DNA of 64,000 nucleotides, taken from NCBI RefSeq assembly GCF_000699445.3, contig NC_067197.1:8872152-8936151 (forward strand), in the 5' to 3' direction. Under the pieces are notes generated by a model. That model saw only the letters and a list, made by a program, of their open reading frames with translations, searched no databases and was not told the DNA's origin. The position numbers were made by a program, and so were the translations under genes. Numbering within the stretch: the first letter of the stretch is position 1; each line of letters starts with the position of its first letter. Source of the DNA: Schistosoma haematobium. Lineage: Eukaryota; Platyhelminthes; Trematoda; Strigeidida; Schistosomatidae. Shown here piece after piece: positions 48,252 to 59,958 of this stretch.

Positions 48252-48770
48252 AGTGTACAGTAACTATAATTCATCTTTATCCTTAACTATACTTGATATA
48301 TCAAGGAATAATACAGAAAAGTGCAAATTATAATAAACGAAAATTCAATGCATTGTCAATATGATTTATTCTCTGAATCTCTACTACGAGTTTAGTTGAT
48401 TATACCTTGAATTCAGTATTTTGCAATACTATCGTTATTGTTATTGTTGTTATGCATTAAAAAAAAACAGACCGTAATAAAATTTAATTATCATTATACA
48501 ATTATTCACTAAGTCCACCATTTTAATACATTAATCACTGTGATTAGGGTGCAAGTACTTTAATGGTTGAAACATCAATTTTATTAATTATCCTTCCTAA
48601 TATTATTAGTACGTAACAATTTGTATGATAAAAATACCTTTGAGATTCATTTTAACTTTTAGACAGATAAATTGATGTAATCTTTTCAGTGATTGTATCA
48701 CAAATATATTTGCCCTTGTCAAGCATTTACTTGTAAACTTATTCATTTTTCTTATAAATGTGTACGTAGT
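48252..48770. other. AT-rich stretch, no gene recognised
   Basis: Nothing recognised. Confidence 0.35.
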
Positions 48771-48775
48771 AATAT

Positions 48776-49215
48776 TGTAGGGAACAGAACGTGGGTGGGG
48801 ACAATCGAACTGTATTTAGCATAGAAATTACAGAGTTACTTGGTAAAATAGTGTTAGGATAGTCGGAAAAATATACCAATAATTATTGTGTTAAGTCTAC
48901 GGTGGCCTTGGACCTTAAATGTACATTTCTTATTGGTCGATGTTTACTTCACTTGTTAAATATTGTACAAATGTTGTTTCCTATTTTATGGTACGATGTG
49001 GTTTGTTTGCTTGGTATATAAATAGAGTATGTTTGAAATACAATGATTCATAACTCAGAGGCTGTGATTTGTGTTCTTGACTCAACTGGCTAGGACAGAC
49101 AGCGAGGCAGGGCCAATCAGGGCACTAGGTCGTCCTTACGTGTTGACGTGTCACTGTCACAGAAGCGATCGATAGATACGCTGCTTAGCATAACCTGCAG
49201 TCACCCGTTACAACA
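48776..49215 (+). repeat. Solo LTR, family L, copy 3
   Basis: 440 bp, TGTAGG...CAACA. Flanks AATAT (48771-48775) and AATAG (49216-49220) match at 4 of 5. The block 'tttcctattttatggtacga' and the TATA-box-like 'ggtatataaatagag' (about 49012) are shared with 55823-56334 on the opposite strand. Confidence 0.65.
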
Positions 49216-49239
49216 AATAGAAAAACCATATAGTAAATC

Positions 49240-49460
49240 GTTAATTTGCAAAATATTAATGCATCATATCAACCTGGACTGTTTCTGTTGCAAACATCAA
49301 TCCATTGTCTCACATTTCATTGTTCATGCATTTTCTTACAAATTGCATCGTGTTGTCGCTCTTCCTTTCTTGATCTTCTCCCATCTTCTGCTGCCAGACA
49401 TTGCGTTATTAACTCGCGTCATATACTACTTATATCAATATAAGTAGCACGCACCACAAT
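49240..49460 (-). repeat. Unclassified dispersed repeat with hairpin start, copy 3
   Basis: On the minus strand it begins 'gtgctacttatattgatata' (hairpin ctacttatat/atataagtag), then 'caatgtctggcagcagaaga'. It aligns block by block to 33546-33725. Confidence 0.5.
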
Positions 49461-50070
49461 ATGTGTACGTCTGTCGCCTTCTTGTAATTCATGTGTAACT
49501 TGTAAAAACTGTGTGACCTTGTTATTCATTGAGTAGTTGTATTACTAAACTTCAATTACTGCATCATCCATTTGTTTGTCTGATATCCAATATGAGAACG
49601 CATAAAATATACATATCCTAGATACAGTTCGTATTCAACTCTAATTACCTACATTGTGTCACTGTTGTTCGTTAATAGGATGTATACATAATAAATGGAA
49701 TATGCATTTCATTACCGTCAATATAGTTCAGCGATTACGGAGTCAACATTAAAAGTATATGTAATAGGTATTGAACCAGTTAGCTTAACAAAAAAATGGT
49801 CATCTATCAGAGTTAGAGAATTCTAAAAGAAATCATAAATAATATGTACAATTCAGTACGGTAGGGAACTTTTTTTGCAATTTAAATTTCTAAATGGCTA
49901 CATCTGTTGTTTTAGGTCATATTAGTATAAGATGATCATATATTCCTTCTCTAACACGTTAGCCATTCAATATCATGATAATGATGACATTGAAATTTAC
50001 TTTCGAATACCAACAACAGTATAATACAAACCCTTAAGAATAAAATTCATGCCTATTAACTAAATTAATA
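49461..50070. other. AT-rich stretch, no gene recognised
   Basis: Nothing recognised. Confidence 0.35.
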
Positions 50071-50220
50071 GCTATCTAGACTCAATAGTTCATTGGATAA
50101 ATCGTCGGTATATGGAGCTATAGCTACTGGGTTCAAATCTCATTATGAACATCAACATTGAGATCGACGAACAATAAACTGACGAGTTTTAAACAGGACG
50201 AAATTTATGTCTATTTCCGT
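50070..50220 (+). repeat. Sm-alpha-like SINE (SINE B), degenerate ribozyme
   Basis: Head 'agctatctagactcaatag', B-box-like 'gggttcaaatctc', and a hammerhead with core CTGACGA and GGACGAAA kept, but stem II is broken (GTTT opposite GGAC). Activity is unlikely. Confidence 0.62.
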
Positions 50221-50565
50221 GCTCATCACAGACAACACATATTAAGGCTTACAACAAAAAGGTCATACCGCAACAATCTTCATACAATAAAATAATAGTA
50301 TAGGGTTTCTCACTTGCTCTGCTACACTTGTAACGTACGTAATTAGGAAAATATCAAAGACCAGAACAATACACCTAGACCAACATCCTGTCAATAAATT
50401 TATGAAAATAAATCGACAATCATTTGTCGAAAATGAGCAATAACATTGATTTATTTACAGCATATATATATACATATGACCTGAGCATCGATAATAGTTT
50501 TCGACATTTTCCACAAAACTGTACAAAATGAATCAGAGATTATATTCTCTTATTTTCAACCTTAG
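50221..50565. other. AT-rich stretch downstream of the LRR gene
   Basis: Nothing recognised; it lies beyond the likely mRNA 3' end of the gene at 50723-55396. Confidence 0.35.
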
Positions 50566-50571
50566 TTTATT
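50566..50571 (-). promoter_or_regulatory. Candidate polyadenylation signal of the LRR gene
   Basis: AATAAA on the minus strand about 150 bp past the stop codon at 50723. It is the first canonical hexamer I find downstream. Confidence 0.5.
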
Positions 50572-50722
50572 GTCAAGTAACAAAAATTAAAAAAATAAAT
50601 AAATAGTTCAATCATTAATATCAAAATTAAATTAAATGATGGTCTTTTTTTGTTTTTCTTAACTATACATATAAGGCGCACAAAAGTGACTTGATGTGAT
50701 GTATTGAAACAGTAGAATATAT

Positions 50723-53700
50723 TCAACGTTGAAAATTTGTCGACATTGCACTGAATTTGATCAAATTATTATTACTATTACCACTTCGATTACTATTACT
50801 ATCAGCATGGATAGTAATATTTTTAGTCGTTTTAATATAACAATTATTATTATTATTATCATTATTTTTATTATGTTTTAATGACTTCAACTGATTAACT
50901 TTATTTGTTTGACTTAGTGGTCTTGTAATAGAATTAATAGATAGTTTATTAATTTCTGGCATTGAGCATTGATCCTTTTGTTTTATATATTGATGTTGAT
51001 AATGAATTAAATTGCCAACAAATGAATTCTTTGAATGATTATGAATACTTTTAATAGTTAATGCATTTTTCTCATTCATATCTGATTGAATAGAATGATG
51101 TTTCATGTTTAATTTTGTTTTATTTAATGGACAATTATTATTTATATTAATATGTTGATGAATTTGTTTACCATATACAAATATTGTTTGATTTTCTTCT
51201 TTAGAATGATTTGATAAATCTATATGATCATTCATTGTTATACTACTTATTAATGACTTTTTATTGATTATTTCTGGAAGTGTCATTTCACAAATTGGAT
51301 TATTGATTTTACCAATAGACTGATGATACCAATTTGATGATTGTATCATTCCACAATTAATTATATTTGATAATTCTAATTCTTTATAAAAATCTAAAAT
51401 TCTATCTCTTTCTTCTATTGTAATTTGTATACCATCAATAATTTGTAATTTTGGTATATAATAAATTAATATTAAACGATGAATTTGTCTTGTTGTAATT
51501 GGATTATCAATTAATGAAATTTCATATAAATTTGGTTGATTTTTAGCAAAATTTTCTAAATCAATAAAATTAGTTAATTTATTGGCGCCAACATATAAAC
51601 GTTTTAAATTTTCTAATTTACTTAATTGATTTAATTCATTTAATAAATTATTTTCTAAATGTATTTCACTCAATGTCCAATTATATAAAAATGTTAAATC
51701 ATTTATAAATTTAATTTTATTATTATCTAATACTAATTCTTTTAATTGATTAAGACCTTCTATACCATTCAATGTAATTAATTCATTATTTTGTAAAAAT
51801 AATGTTTGTAAATTAGACATACGATGAAATTGTAATTCTTTTAATGAATGTATATTATTATGAGCTAGATGTAATACATTTAAATAAGGATAAATTGGTT
51901 GTTTTGATTTATATAAATTAATAAAATGTAATTCAATTGGATTAATTTTTTGATTATGATGATGATGATGATCATTGATAGCTAATGTATAAATATAATT
52001 TGAAAATAAACTTTCTATATTATTATCATTTAAACATATCATTTGTAAATTTTTAAAAAATAATAAACCGCCAAATGATTTTAAATAATTTTTTTCTAAA
52101 TTAATACATTTTAAATGTATTAATTGATTTGGATCAATATAATCAATTTTATATAACATACATTTAGATAAATTTAATTCAACAATATTAATAAATTGAT
52201 CATGATTTAAATAATTTAATAAATATTCATAAGATAAATGACCATCATATAATTCATTAGATTTTATTAAATCATTCATTGTAATGATATAACCATCAAT
52301 TGATTTAATTGATTTTATATAATAAATTAATTGATAAAAATAATTATTATTGATTAAATCACATAATGGATTCCCATATAATTCTAAAATATTTAAATGT
52401 GATAAATGTTTTAAATATAAAATATTGATAAAATGTTTTAATTGATTATTACCAAGATATAATTCAATTAATTGTTGACAATAATCAATACCATCAATAT
52501 TATCAATTTGATTATTATTTAAATTTAATTTCGATAAATTCAATAATGATTTAAATTGTAATTTATTGATTTTTTTAATTTTATTATTACTTAATAATAA
52601 TGATTGAAGTTTTATTAAATGATCAATATTATCGATCGATTCAATTAAATTATATTCTACTGATAATTCAATTAAATTATTACAATGAGTTAAACCTTCA
52701 ATTTTTTTAATAAAATTATAATTTAATGAAAGATATTTTAAATTTGTTAAATGAGTTAAATTTTCAATTTTATATAGATTTAATGATTGTAAACATAATG
52801 ATGTTATCAAATGAAAATAATTTAATTTATTCATAGATTGAATTGTATTATTATAGAAATATTGATTATAATGATGATAATAAGCAATAGGGAATATAGT
52901 TAAATTTTGATCAAAATCATTATTATTGCATTGAATATCATTTTTATATACATTTTCAATCATATTTGATGTGATTATAGATGAATTGAATAATTCATTA
53001 GCTAATTGAATATCATCATTATTAATTAATTGAAAATTAAATAATTTAATTGTAGGTAATTTATAAAGTGTATACATTTTTATGAATTTATCATTAATCC
53101 ATGGATTATAACGCCATGATAATTTTTCTAATTTTGGTGTATTCAATAATAAAATAGATACATTCTCAATAATACATGTTAATTGATTATAATCAACTTG
53201 AAGTTCAATAAGATTAGGCATATATCCTAATGATTCTAATGAATTTAATTGATTATGATTAATAATTAAAGTCATTAAATTATTATTATTATTACATGGA
53301 ATAAATGATAAATTATCTAATTGACAATGAGTTATACTTATATAAGTAAGATTAGAAAAATCAAAAAATTGTAATTTTTTTGTAATTTTAGTATTGATTA
53401 TCAATAAATGAGTTTGATCTAAATAAAAATTCATTGAATTATGTAATAATTCATCATCATTATTTAAAATTTCATTCAAATGATCTAAATGATTATGATC
53501 CTCGATTGATGATGATGATAATACAGAGATTGTTTTTATAAAATTTTGATCCATTTTTATTTCTTCATCAAATTTGTCAAAATGAGTATTGAATTCAAAA
53601 TTAGTTTCTATATTGAATGGATCTAATATAGAATTAGATTGATTATTTTTTAATATATATTCTAATTCTACAATATATTCTGGATAAAGTAATTTATTTT

Positions 53701-55396
53701 GAAGCAGATCAGGTTTTTTAATTTGTGAAAAACAATAACAATTTGATTGATTTTCATAAAATAAAATATTTTCTACATATAGTTGATCTTCTTGATTATC
53801 ATTATGATTATTATTATTGTTATTATTGTTACTAAGGTTAGGATGAGTAAACTTAGATACTTTCATTAATAGTAAACGTGTGATATGATCATAAGGATTG
53901 AAATTACCTTCAGAATAATATTGATTTATAACTTGTAATTTTTTATTATCTGCTATATTTAAATTATTTGTCAATTTATATTGATTATTGATTTGTAAAC
54001 CATTACGAATAATATTCATGTATAATTTTAATTCATCGATTTTTTCAGGACATACAATAAATAAATAATCAGAAAATGTTGAATATTTAATCGATTGATT
54101 ATTGATTGATGATTTCAACTTTTTTGTAGAACTCTTATTATTATTATCATTTTCATTAAATATTCTATTATTGATTTTATATAAATGTAAAATTTTAATT
54201 CCATTGATTATTGATCCATTCATATGATGATAACAAAATCTAGAATTAAGAAATTCATTACAATCAATAAATAAATGATCATTATTATTGATCTCTTTTA
54301 TTTCTATATAACCAAACATTTGTAATTCTAAATCATAAATATGTTGACGAAAATGTAAATGTTCTTTTAATCTATTACATAATAGATTATATTTGCATTG
54401 ATATTTATCATGAATATTTTCCCAATAATTGATTTTTTTATTTAATTGATCAATTCGATTGATTGAAATGGAATGATCATACATAGTATTGATGTTTTCT
54501 TGTTTCTTTATTGCATTCTGTAATAATCTTATTGCTTTATCTATATATTGAATATGAATATAAATTTTATTCTGTAATTGATTAAATAATAATTTTAATG
54601 AATTTAATTTTTTTTCAATTATTGATTGATCATGTTCATATTTCATTATATAATAATATTTCTTATGTTGTATCATTGTTTTAATGGTATCTTTTAAATC
54701 AATATAATCAATATAAATATGATCAATATAAGATAATTGAGGTAATTGATTAATTAATATCATTGGTAAATTTATATTATAACATAATGGATTTTTGTTA
54801 TATTCTGATTCATTAATATTTATTTTAGTTAAATAAGGTAATTTATTTAATAATAATAAATCATTAATATTCCATAATTGATTACCAGATAATGAAATTT
54901 CTATTAATTGTTGATTAGATAATAAATTTTCATTTAAATTTATAATCAAATTACCAGATAAATTTAATTGTTTTAATAATTTTAAATGATTTAAACCTTC
55001 AATCATATAAATTTGATTATTATTTAACCATAAATATTCAAGTTGTTGATTATTTGTTAAATTTTCAATTTTTTTAATATTATTATCATATAAATATAAT
55101 TGAACAAGTTGTTTACATGAATTTAAATTTTCAATTTTTTCAATAAAACATTCACATAACCATAATTTTTTTAAATTTGGACATGTTTCTAATTTAGTTA
55201 TTTTAGTAATATTTTGTGATATTATATATAATTCAGTAAGAAATGGAAAATTTTGTAATGATATACATTTTTTAAAATTATTAAATAATAAAAATAATTT
55301 CTGATTTAAAAAATGTTCATCTTGATTTAAATTTTCAGATTGTATTCCATTAAGAAAACATATTTCATGTAGAATATTTAAAGATTCAAGATCCAT
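50723..55396 (-). CDS. LRRC9: Large leucine-rich repeat protein, LRRC9-like, single exon
   Basis: The 1557-residue frame is complete and uninterrupted, ending TGA. The start is set by in-frame TAA codons 15 and 21 bases upstream. Leucine-rich repeats of the SDS22-like 22-residue type occur in blocks: about residues 50-225 ('LWLNNNQIYMIEGLNHLKLL'), 680-790, 880-1010 ('LKYLSLNYNFIKKIEGLTHC') and 1085-1350 ('LVLDNNKIKFINDLTFLYNW'), ending in an LRR-cap-like 'LQIIDGIQITIEERDR'. A charged helical stretch (about 235-350) and a low-complexity middle lie between. The N-terminal block, spacer, later LRR blocks and length resemble LRRC9 (about 1450 residues in vertebrates). LRR proteins of this type are often linked to cilia, but no function is proven. 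Asn runs (about 540, 1520) and the extreme AT content are schistosome-like. No introns, signal peptide or membrane segment is seen. The symbol is tentative. Confidence 0.85.
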   Translation of the reverse strand: MDLESLNILHEICFLNGIQSENLNQDEHFLNQKLFLLFNNFKKCISLQNFPFLTELYIISQNITKITKLETCPNLKKLWLCECFIEKIENLNSCKQLVQLYLYDNNIKKIENLTNNQQLEYLWLNNNQIYMIEGLNHLKLLKQLNLSGNLIINLNENLLSNQQLIEISLSGNQLWNINDLLLLNKLPYLTKININESEYNKNPLCYNINLPMILINQLPQLSYIDHIYIDYIDLKDTIKTMIQHKKYYYIMKYEHDQSIIEKKLNSLKLLFNQLQNKIYIHIQYIDKAIRLLQNAIKKQENINTMYDHSISINRIDQLNKKINYWENIHDKYQCKYNLLCNRLKEHLHFRQHIYDLELQMFGYIEIKEINNNDHLFIDCNEFLNSRFCYHHMNGSIINGIKILHLYKINNRIFNENDNNNKSSTKKLKSSINNQSIKYSTFSDYLFIVCPEKIDELKLYMNIIRNGLQINNQYKLTNNLNIADNKKLQVINQYYSEGNFNPYDHITRLLLMKVSKFTHPNLSNNNNNNNNHNDNQEDQLYVENILFYENQSNCYCFSQIKKPDLLQNKLLYPEYIVELEYILKNNQSNSILDPFNIETNFEFNTHFDKFDEEIKMDQNFIKTISVLSSSSIEDHNHLDHLNEILNNDDELLHNSMNFYLDQTHLLIINTKITKKLQFFDFSNLTYISITHCQLDNLSFIPCNNNNNLMTLIINHNQLNSLESLGYMPNLIELQVDYNQLTCIIENVSILLLNTPKLEKLSWRYNPWINDKFIKMYTLYKLPTIKLFNFQLINNDDIQLANELFNSSIITSNMIENVYKNDIQCNNNDFDQNLTIFPIAYYHHYNQYFYNNTIQSMNKLNYFHLITSLCLQSLNLYKIENLTHLTNLKYLSLNYNFIKKIEGLTHCNNLIELSVEYNLIESIDNIDHLIKLQSLLLSNNKIKKINKLQFKSLLNLSKLNLNNNQIDNIDGIDYCQQLIELYLGNNQLKHFINILYLKHLSHLNILELYGNPLCDLINNNYFYQLIYYIKSIKSIDGYIITMNDLIKSNELYDGHLSYEYLLNYLNHDQFINIVELNLSKCMLYKIDYIDPNQLIHLKCINLEKNYLKSFGGLLFFKNLQMICLNDNNIESLFSNYIYTLAINDHHHHHNQKINPIELHFINLYKSKQPIYPYLNVLHLAHNNIHSLKELQFHRMSNLQTLFLQNNELITLNGIEGLNQLKELVLDNNKIKFINDLTFLYNWTLSEIHLENNLLNELNQLSKLENLKRLYVGANKLTNFIDLENFAKNQPNLYEISLIDNPITTRQIHRLILIYYIPKLQIIDGIQITIEERDRILDFYKELELSNIINCGMIQSSNWYHQSIGKINNPICEMTLPEIINKKSLISSITMNDHIDLSNHSKEENQTIFVYGKQIHQHININNNCPLNKTKLNMKHHSIQSDMNEKNALTIKSIHNHSKNSFVGNLIHYQHQYIKQKDQCSMPEINKLSINSITRPLSQTNKVNQLKSLKHNKNNDNNNNNCYIKTTKNITIHADSNSNRSGNSNNNLIKFSAMSTNFQR

Positions 55397-55822
55397 TGAA
55401 TATGTAATTTAGTTTTATTTTGTTTTGTTGTGTTTGTTTTGTTTTGTTTTAATTATGACTAGAAAATATCATGAAACATTTGAAATTTGTTTCATGACTA
55501 TTAACTATTTATCGTTTTGCTTCTCATTGTTGTTGATAATAATTCAAATGAATATGAATTAGATGATTATGTATCTTTAGAGTTTGTTATTAGAAGATGG
55601 TATGCTAAAACAAAAATAATAATAATAATTAGACAAAAAGGAATTATCATGAACGAAACCTTGTAAGATGTATTGTTATATAATAGATAAATTATTCTAT
55701 TTAAACTAAATTTATTAGGGTATAATATTGAAATTTTTCCTAATCTGAGCATAACTATGATTAGGAACCATGAGATATTTCAATATTCAAAGACTAACAT
55801 TATAGCTCCCTCATAACTAACC
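55397..55822. other. Upstream region of the LRR gene
   Basis: 55400-55455 on the minus strand is a CAAAA-rich leader directly before the ATG. No clear core promoter element is recognised in the AT-rich background. Confidence 0.35.
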
Positions 55823-56334
55823 TGTTATAACTTATGACCTGTGTGTCCTCTTAATGTATACGTAATGATACCGTCAATTAGAGGACAGTGAATTATCGAT
55901 CGGGACAGTGACGCATAAAACAAGCACGAGCAGCCTAGAGTCCATATCGGTCCTGCTTCCTGACTAGCCCTGTCTGTTAAGTCAAGAACATCAATCTCAG
56001 CCTCTGCGATATGAATCATTTATTTCAAACATACTGGGTTTATATACCAATCAAACAGACCACATCGTACCATAAAATAGGAAACAGCATTTGTACAAGA
56101 ATTAGCCAAATGTAGCTGTGAATGAGGGAGATAGTAATTAATAGACAGACCATAACTCAAGAATGGTAAATCGTATAATAATAGTTCATAGGTCAAGATA
56201 AAGCTCATAATAAGAGGGACATGAATATGAATAGTTTAGCTATTTAACAATTATACGATAAAAATATACCCATAGTACTGGTCCATAAATGAATCCCAAA
56301 AGTTACCATTCATTGTGCATATCGGGGGATAACA
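55823..56334 (-). repeat. Solo LTR, family L, copy 4
   Basis: 512 bp. On the minus strand it runs from TGTTATCCCCCG to GTTATAACA. It has a TATA-box-like 'ggtatataaaccc' and shares blocks with 48776-49215 and 47852-48246. The flanks TAACC and TATTC do not make a convincing duplication. It lies some 430 bp upstream of the LRR gene in the same orientation, so it could influence it. Confidence 0.68.
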
Positions 56335-56425
56335 TATTCAAAATACCACAAATGTTAGAGGTGGACGTGTGAAACTTAAGAGAACTCCCTATATGCGTCA
56401 AGTTAGTGATAAAATATCAAAATGC

Positions 56426-56714
56426 GGTGAGACTATAATTTATGAACCACCTTTGAGCGACTCTAGATTGAAGTTAGAAGTGTTCACCTAATAAACAGGA
56501 CCAAATGAGGGTTATAAGTCTGTGTGAGGATTTCGAATTGTGATTTACAGTTGACGGTTAAGGTTAGGAATTATATTAAAGGTTTTCCTCACGAACTGAC
56601 ATCAGCTATAATGCCAAAATCCTATTTTGCCAAACTGACGAGTGGATTTTGCGCCAAAATCCGAGACCTGTTATCTTATACCTGATTGGTCCGTCCATAA
56701 ATTATAGTCTCGCC
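56426..56714. mobile_element. Small TIR element (MITE-like), copy 3
   Basis: 289 bp with the best-kept ends: 'ggtgagactataatttatg' and 'cataaattatagtctcgcc', 18 of 19 complementary. Flanks CAAAATGC (56418-56425) and CAAACTGC (56715-56722) match at 7 of 8. No ORF. A lone similar end ('ggtgagactgtaag') occurs at about 57012. Confidence 0.7.
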
Positions 56715-56722
56715 CAAACTGC

Positions 56723-58180
56723 CAGTCAATATACTATTTATCAATAATTACGTTATTGTGTAAATAAGTGTATACTTTCGTCACCTGTAGTGCAACTGAC
56801 TTGTCCATCTAACAACGAAGGTGTGAATATGTTTCACATCAGTTCGATCTATTTCACTTTATGGCTGCAAAACACATCTTTCACAAATAGAGCACATTCA
56901 AAGGCCAGCAGTATCTGACATCAACTGTCCTTAAAGTATTGCCTGTATATGTTTGAACCACCAAGTAAGCAAATTATTTTAAACCTTTAATTCTACAAGT
57001 TAATCCTTTCGGTGAGACTGTAAGTTGTAGACGAATCAATTAGATTTAAGACGGTGAAACTTGGATTTTAGAGCATAACACACTCATCCATATGGCTCTA
57101 CGTGACGTCATTTCGTGATTAAAATTCTATTTCCAACTTTAACTCTTAACTCTACTTCTTGACCTTATCTCTTCAAACTAATTTATAACCCCGTTTTAAT
57201 ACAGGTAAGCGGCCAAAGTTCTTCACGGTCACTTTGGTATCACTCAAAGGTCATTCATTAATTATTGTCTCGATATTCTTCCCTCTCAAATCATATCCTT
57301 TATATCTAATATTTGTTGCTATAACCGACACTAACACTTCTACTGCTTTATTATTCGCTTTGATAACTTCATCTTGTGTTGATATGGTGTGTCAACTTGA
57401 GCCGATGAGAATTCGGCTAACGTTCTATGTCTCACACAAGTGACTGACTACACACTACGAAATTAGTTTAACTATGAGCATAACTTAAACAAGGAAATCT
57501 GATACGAGAAAACTGATCTGTGTTAGTTGTTGACTGGACTTTTTCATGTTTCATAGATAAAAAGGCCAATTTTTAACTTATTTATTTTGCAGTTTCACTT
57601 ACTGTGCTCACAATACATCCTACATTATTGCTGGTATTCCTTTTAACTTGAATAACAAACTTCTTCTTGTCTTTTCATGAAAAGTATGAGCTATTCTATC
57701 TTTATTGAATGTTGGCTAGCAATCAAAGATCAGGTAGTTCACCGGTTAAAACAAAAAAGTCCAAGTACCTGACTGAATCCTGCATGATTATCGTGATCAA
57801 TGGTTAGAGACCTTAGATGACATGGCTCAAAATCGTTTGCAATGAAGCAGATGCATCGATTTCTTGTCTCCCCCCCTACAATTCCAAGCTTTTGAATTCC
57901 TCACAATGTTTTTGTTTTTACTAATTTGTATTTTCTTAAATGGTATCTTCGATCCATTACCTTTTCTATCACTACTCATATTGTTGCCAGCTCTAATAAT
58001 TTGGGATTTCTCTTGACATTTTCATTTCTCTATTCTAATAGGGTTCGACAACTATAATCGATGCATATATGTACTAGGTTTTAAGTCGCAACGGACTGAC
58101 TGGTTCAAAATCTGTGTAAGTTCATAGCGCTTACAATATTAAGGAAATTTCTCTGTAACCTACCATTAACCTTTTCCTCC
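56723..58180. other. 1.5-kb AT-rich stretch, no gene recognised
   Basis: No family signature or clear repeat found apart from the lone TIR-like end near 57012. Confidence 0.4.
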
Positions 58181-58335
58181 CATAGAATAAGCGATGGGAA
58201 CTAAGAATCAATCTGGACTAGTAGCTTTTACGAGTTTACAAGGGATTTTTAGACGTCAAAGAAGCTTTACCCCACCTGAACCACTAAAATGTAGAATACT
58301 GTTTAAATCGGCACCCAAATCTTGCAAATCTCCTT
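58181..58335 (+). CDS. Possible unassigned exon (low support)
   Basis: A pyrimidine-rich stretch ending in AG ('ttttcctcccatag', about 58173-58186) is followed by an open frame (ATG at 58194, stop at 58376). The frame has a less AT-biased, coding-like composition ('GIFRRQRSFTPPEPLKCRILFKSAPKSCKSPFWG'), and a weak donor GTGACA is near 58340. No family is recognised. It may be an exon of a gene outside the window or a chance ORF. Confidence 0.2.
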
Positions 58336-58376
58336 TTTGGGGTGACAATAATATATGTACATGCATTACTTGGTGA

Positions 58377-59081
58377 CATATGTCCAAGAAATTATATTCT
58401 CACTTCATTGTATTATGTTAAAAGCACATAATAGTTCTCCTGTGGATAGTTCACGTAAATCAAAACTTCAAAAAAAATTTTCACTAGCAGTCACGTTAAT
58501 TACAGTAGTATGTGTATAAATTTCACACACGTGGCTAATTATGATTTCAATTTAATAGTTGAAAAATGGATACATTTCAACTCAAAACGTTATTTACAAA
58601 GCTAAATATTGCCTCTAGAGGTTGAGAGCTATTCAGTTTTATTCACTGTAGATCGTTAAAAATATAAAATCAGAAGCTTTCAAGCTTTCATGAAAATTAT
58701 CTGCTTAGATCGACTAATAAACCCTGTTTTTGATGGTCACAAACATAATCTAAGAGAATGCATTGGAATCCGCAGTTTGTAATAATTCAACGAATAAACA
58801 TCAAGATTAAGAAACAGAAAATAGATGGTGTCTTCCAACCTATTTCAAGCTTCATAAATATATTTTTGTGTGTTTCAAAAAAGAGAAGTGATTTAGCACT
58901 TGTTGTGATTATCTTTGCTTTTGTGTACTTGTTGCATCAAAAAGCATTCTTGGCCTACTTTAATTTGAAGCATTTCGGTTAAGGTTTGAAATTTTGCTAA
59001 ACTTTGTCCTGTGGTACTTTCTTTCCCGTCGATTCTGACACTTGTGTTTATATTGTTTTAAACCTTCTTAATCTGGTTACA
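58377..59081. other. AT-rich stretch, probably includes the CR1 5' region
   Basis: No coding signature before the ORF1 remnant at 59082. Confidence 0.35.
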
Positions 59082-59252
59082 ATGGTTGGCAGTACTTACA
59101 AATGTGGACAATCAAATTGTTTATTCCCCGTGTGGGAAGGAATGCAATGCGATAAGTGCAAAAAGTGATCCCATAAAATGTGTACCCGTTTAAGTCCCAA
59201 CACATACAAAAGATTCTCGAAGCTTAACTTGAATTGGATTTGTATGTTTTGA
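59082..59252 (+). pseudogene. CR1-like LINE ORF1: PHD-type zinc finger remnant
   Basis: 'MVGSTYKCGQSNCLFPVWEG' then 'MQCDKCKK*SHKMCTRLSP' gives Cys/His spacing like the PHD-type finger found at the start of some CR1 ORF1 proteins. Codon 29 is TGA where the family has a conserved Trp (W-H motif). It ends at a second TGA at 59250. Confidence 0.65.
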
Positions 59253-59357
59253 TGTACAAATAAACTATGAGCCTCTTAGCTTTAGCCCACAAGAAGAAAG
59301 ATGGTTGTTGCGCTGGTAAAACGAGTACTGACAGTGAAAAATGTATCAGTGTAGTAC

Positions 59358-59958
59358 GTGCTGTTTTGGGACGTGTTAAACACCCCGACTGTGATTGACA
59401 GAAAAGCAAAGTCTCCGTTGAAACTAACAGGAAGTGAAGTGCCACTTGATATCGATATGGATGATCATGCTTCTATAGTAGAACTTGAAGACCCGGATAA
59501 AACCGTCACCGTTCCTAATAGTTCCTATGTGGCTGTCCTAAGTGACGAAAAACGGACGACAGTACAGAGACAAAGAAGTGAAAGGAAAAAATCTATAAGT
59601 AGCACCCACTCGGTTGGCAAGTCATTGGTGAACTTCCATTCTGAGTCACAAAATACACTATTAAAGTCTGGTAGTAAGGAAGAACTTCACCCTAGTGTGG
59701 CTGAGAAGAATTCAATCTCATCGAATATTATTAAGCAATTTGCTAGAACCAAACGATCCTGATCCCAGAATTAGACAGGCGCGTAAGTTGGAAAAGCCCG
59801 GAGAATTTATCGATAGCATCTTTTTAGAAAACTCCAAAGGATTTCATGTCAAAAAATTGACAAGAATAGATAAGAAGACCGAAGACGGTGTTGAACACCG
59901 ACCATATAGACTCCTTGAGGTGATCCTAGGGTCGGGGAAGCAACGTGATCTCCTGTAA
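59358..59958 (+). pseudogene. CR1-like LINE ORF1 remainder, frameshifted
   Basis: 59358-59762 and 59695-59958 join through a frameshift near 59750 ('QFARTKRS' against 'LLEPNDPDPRIRQARK'). Charged and Ser/Lys-rich, likely the nucleic-acid-binding part of ORF1. The order PHD, ORF1, endonuclease and RT supports the assignment more than the sequence itself. Confidence 0.55.
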
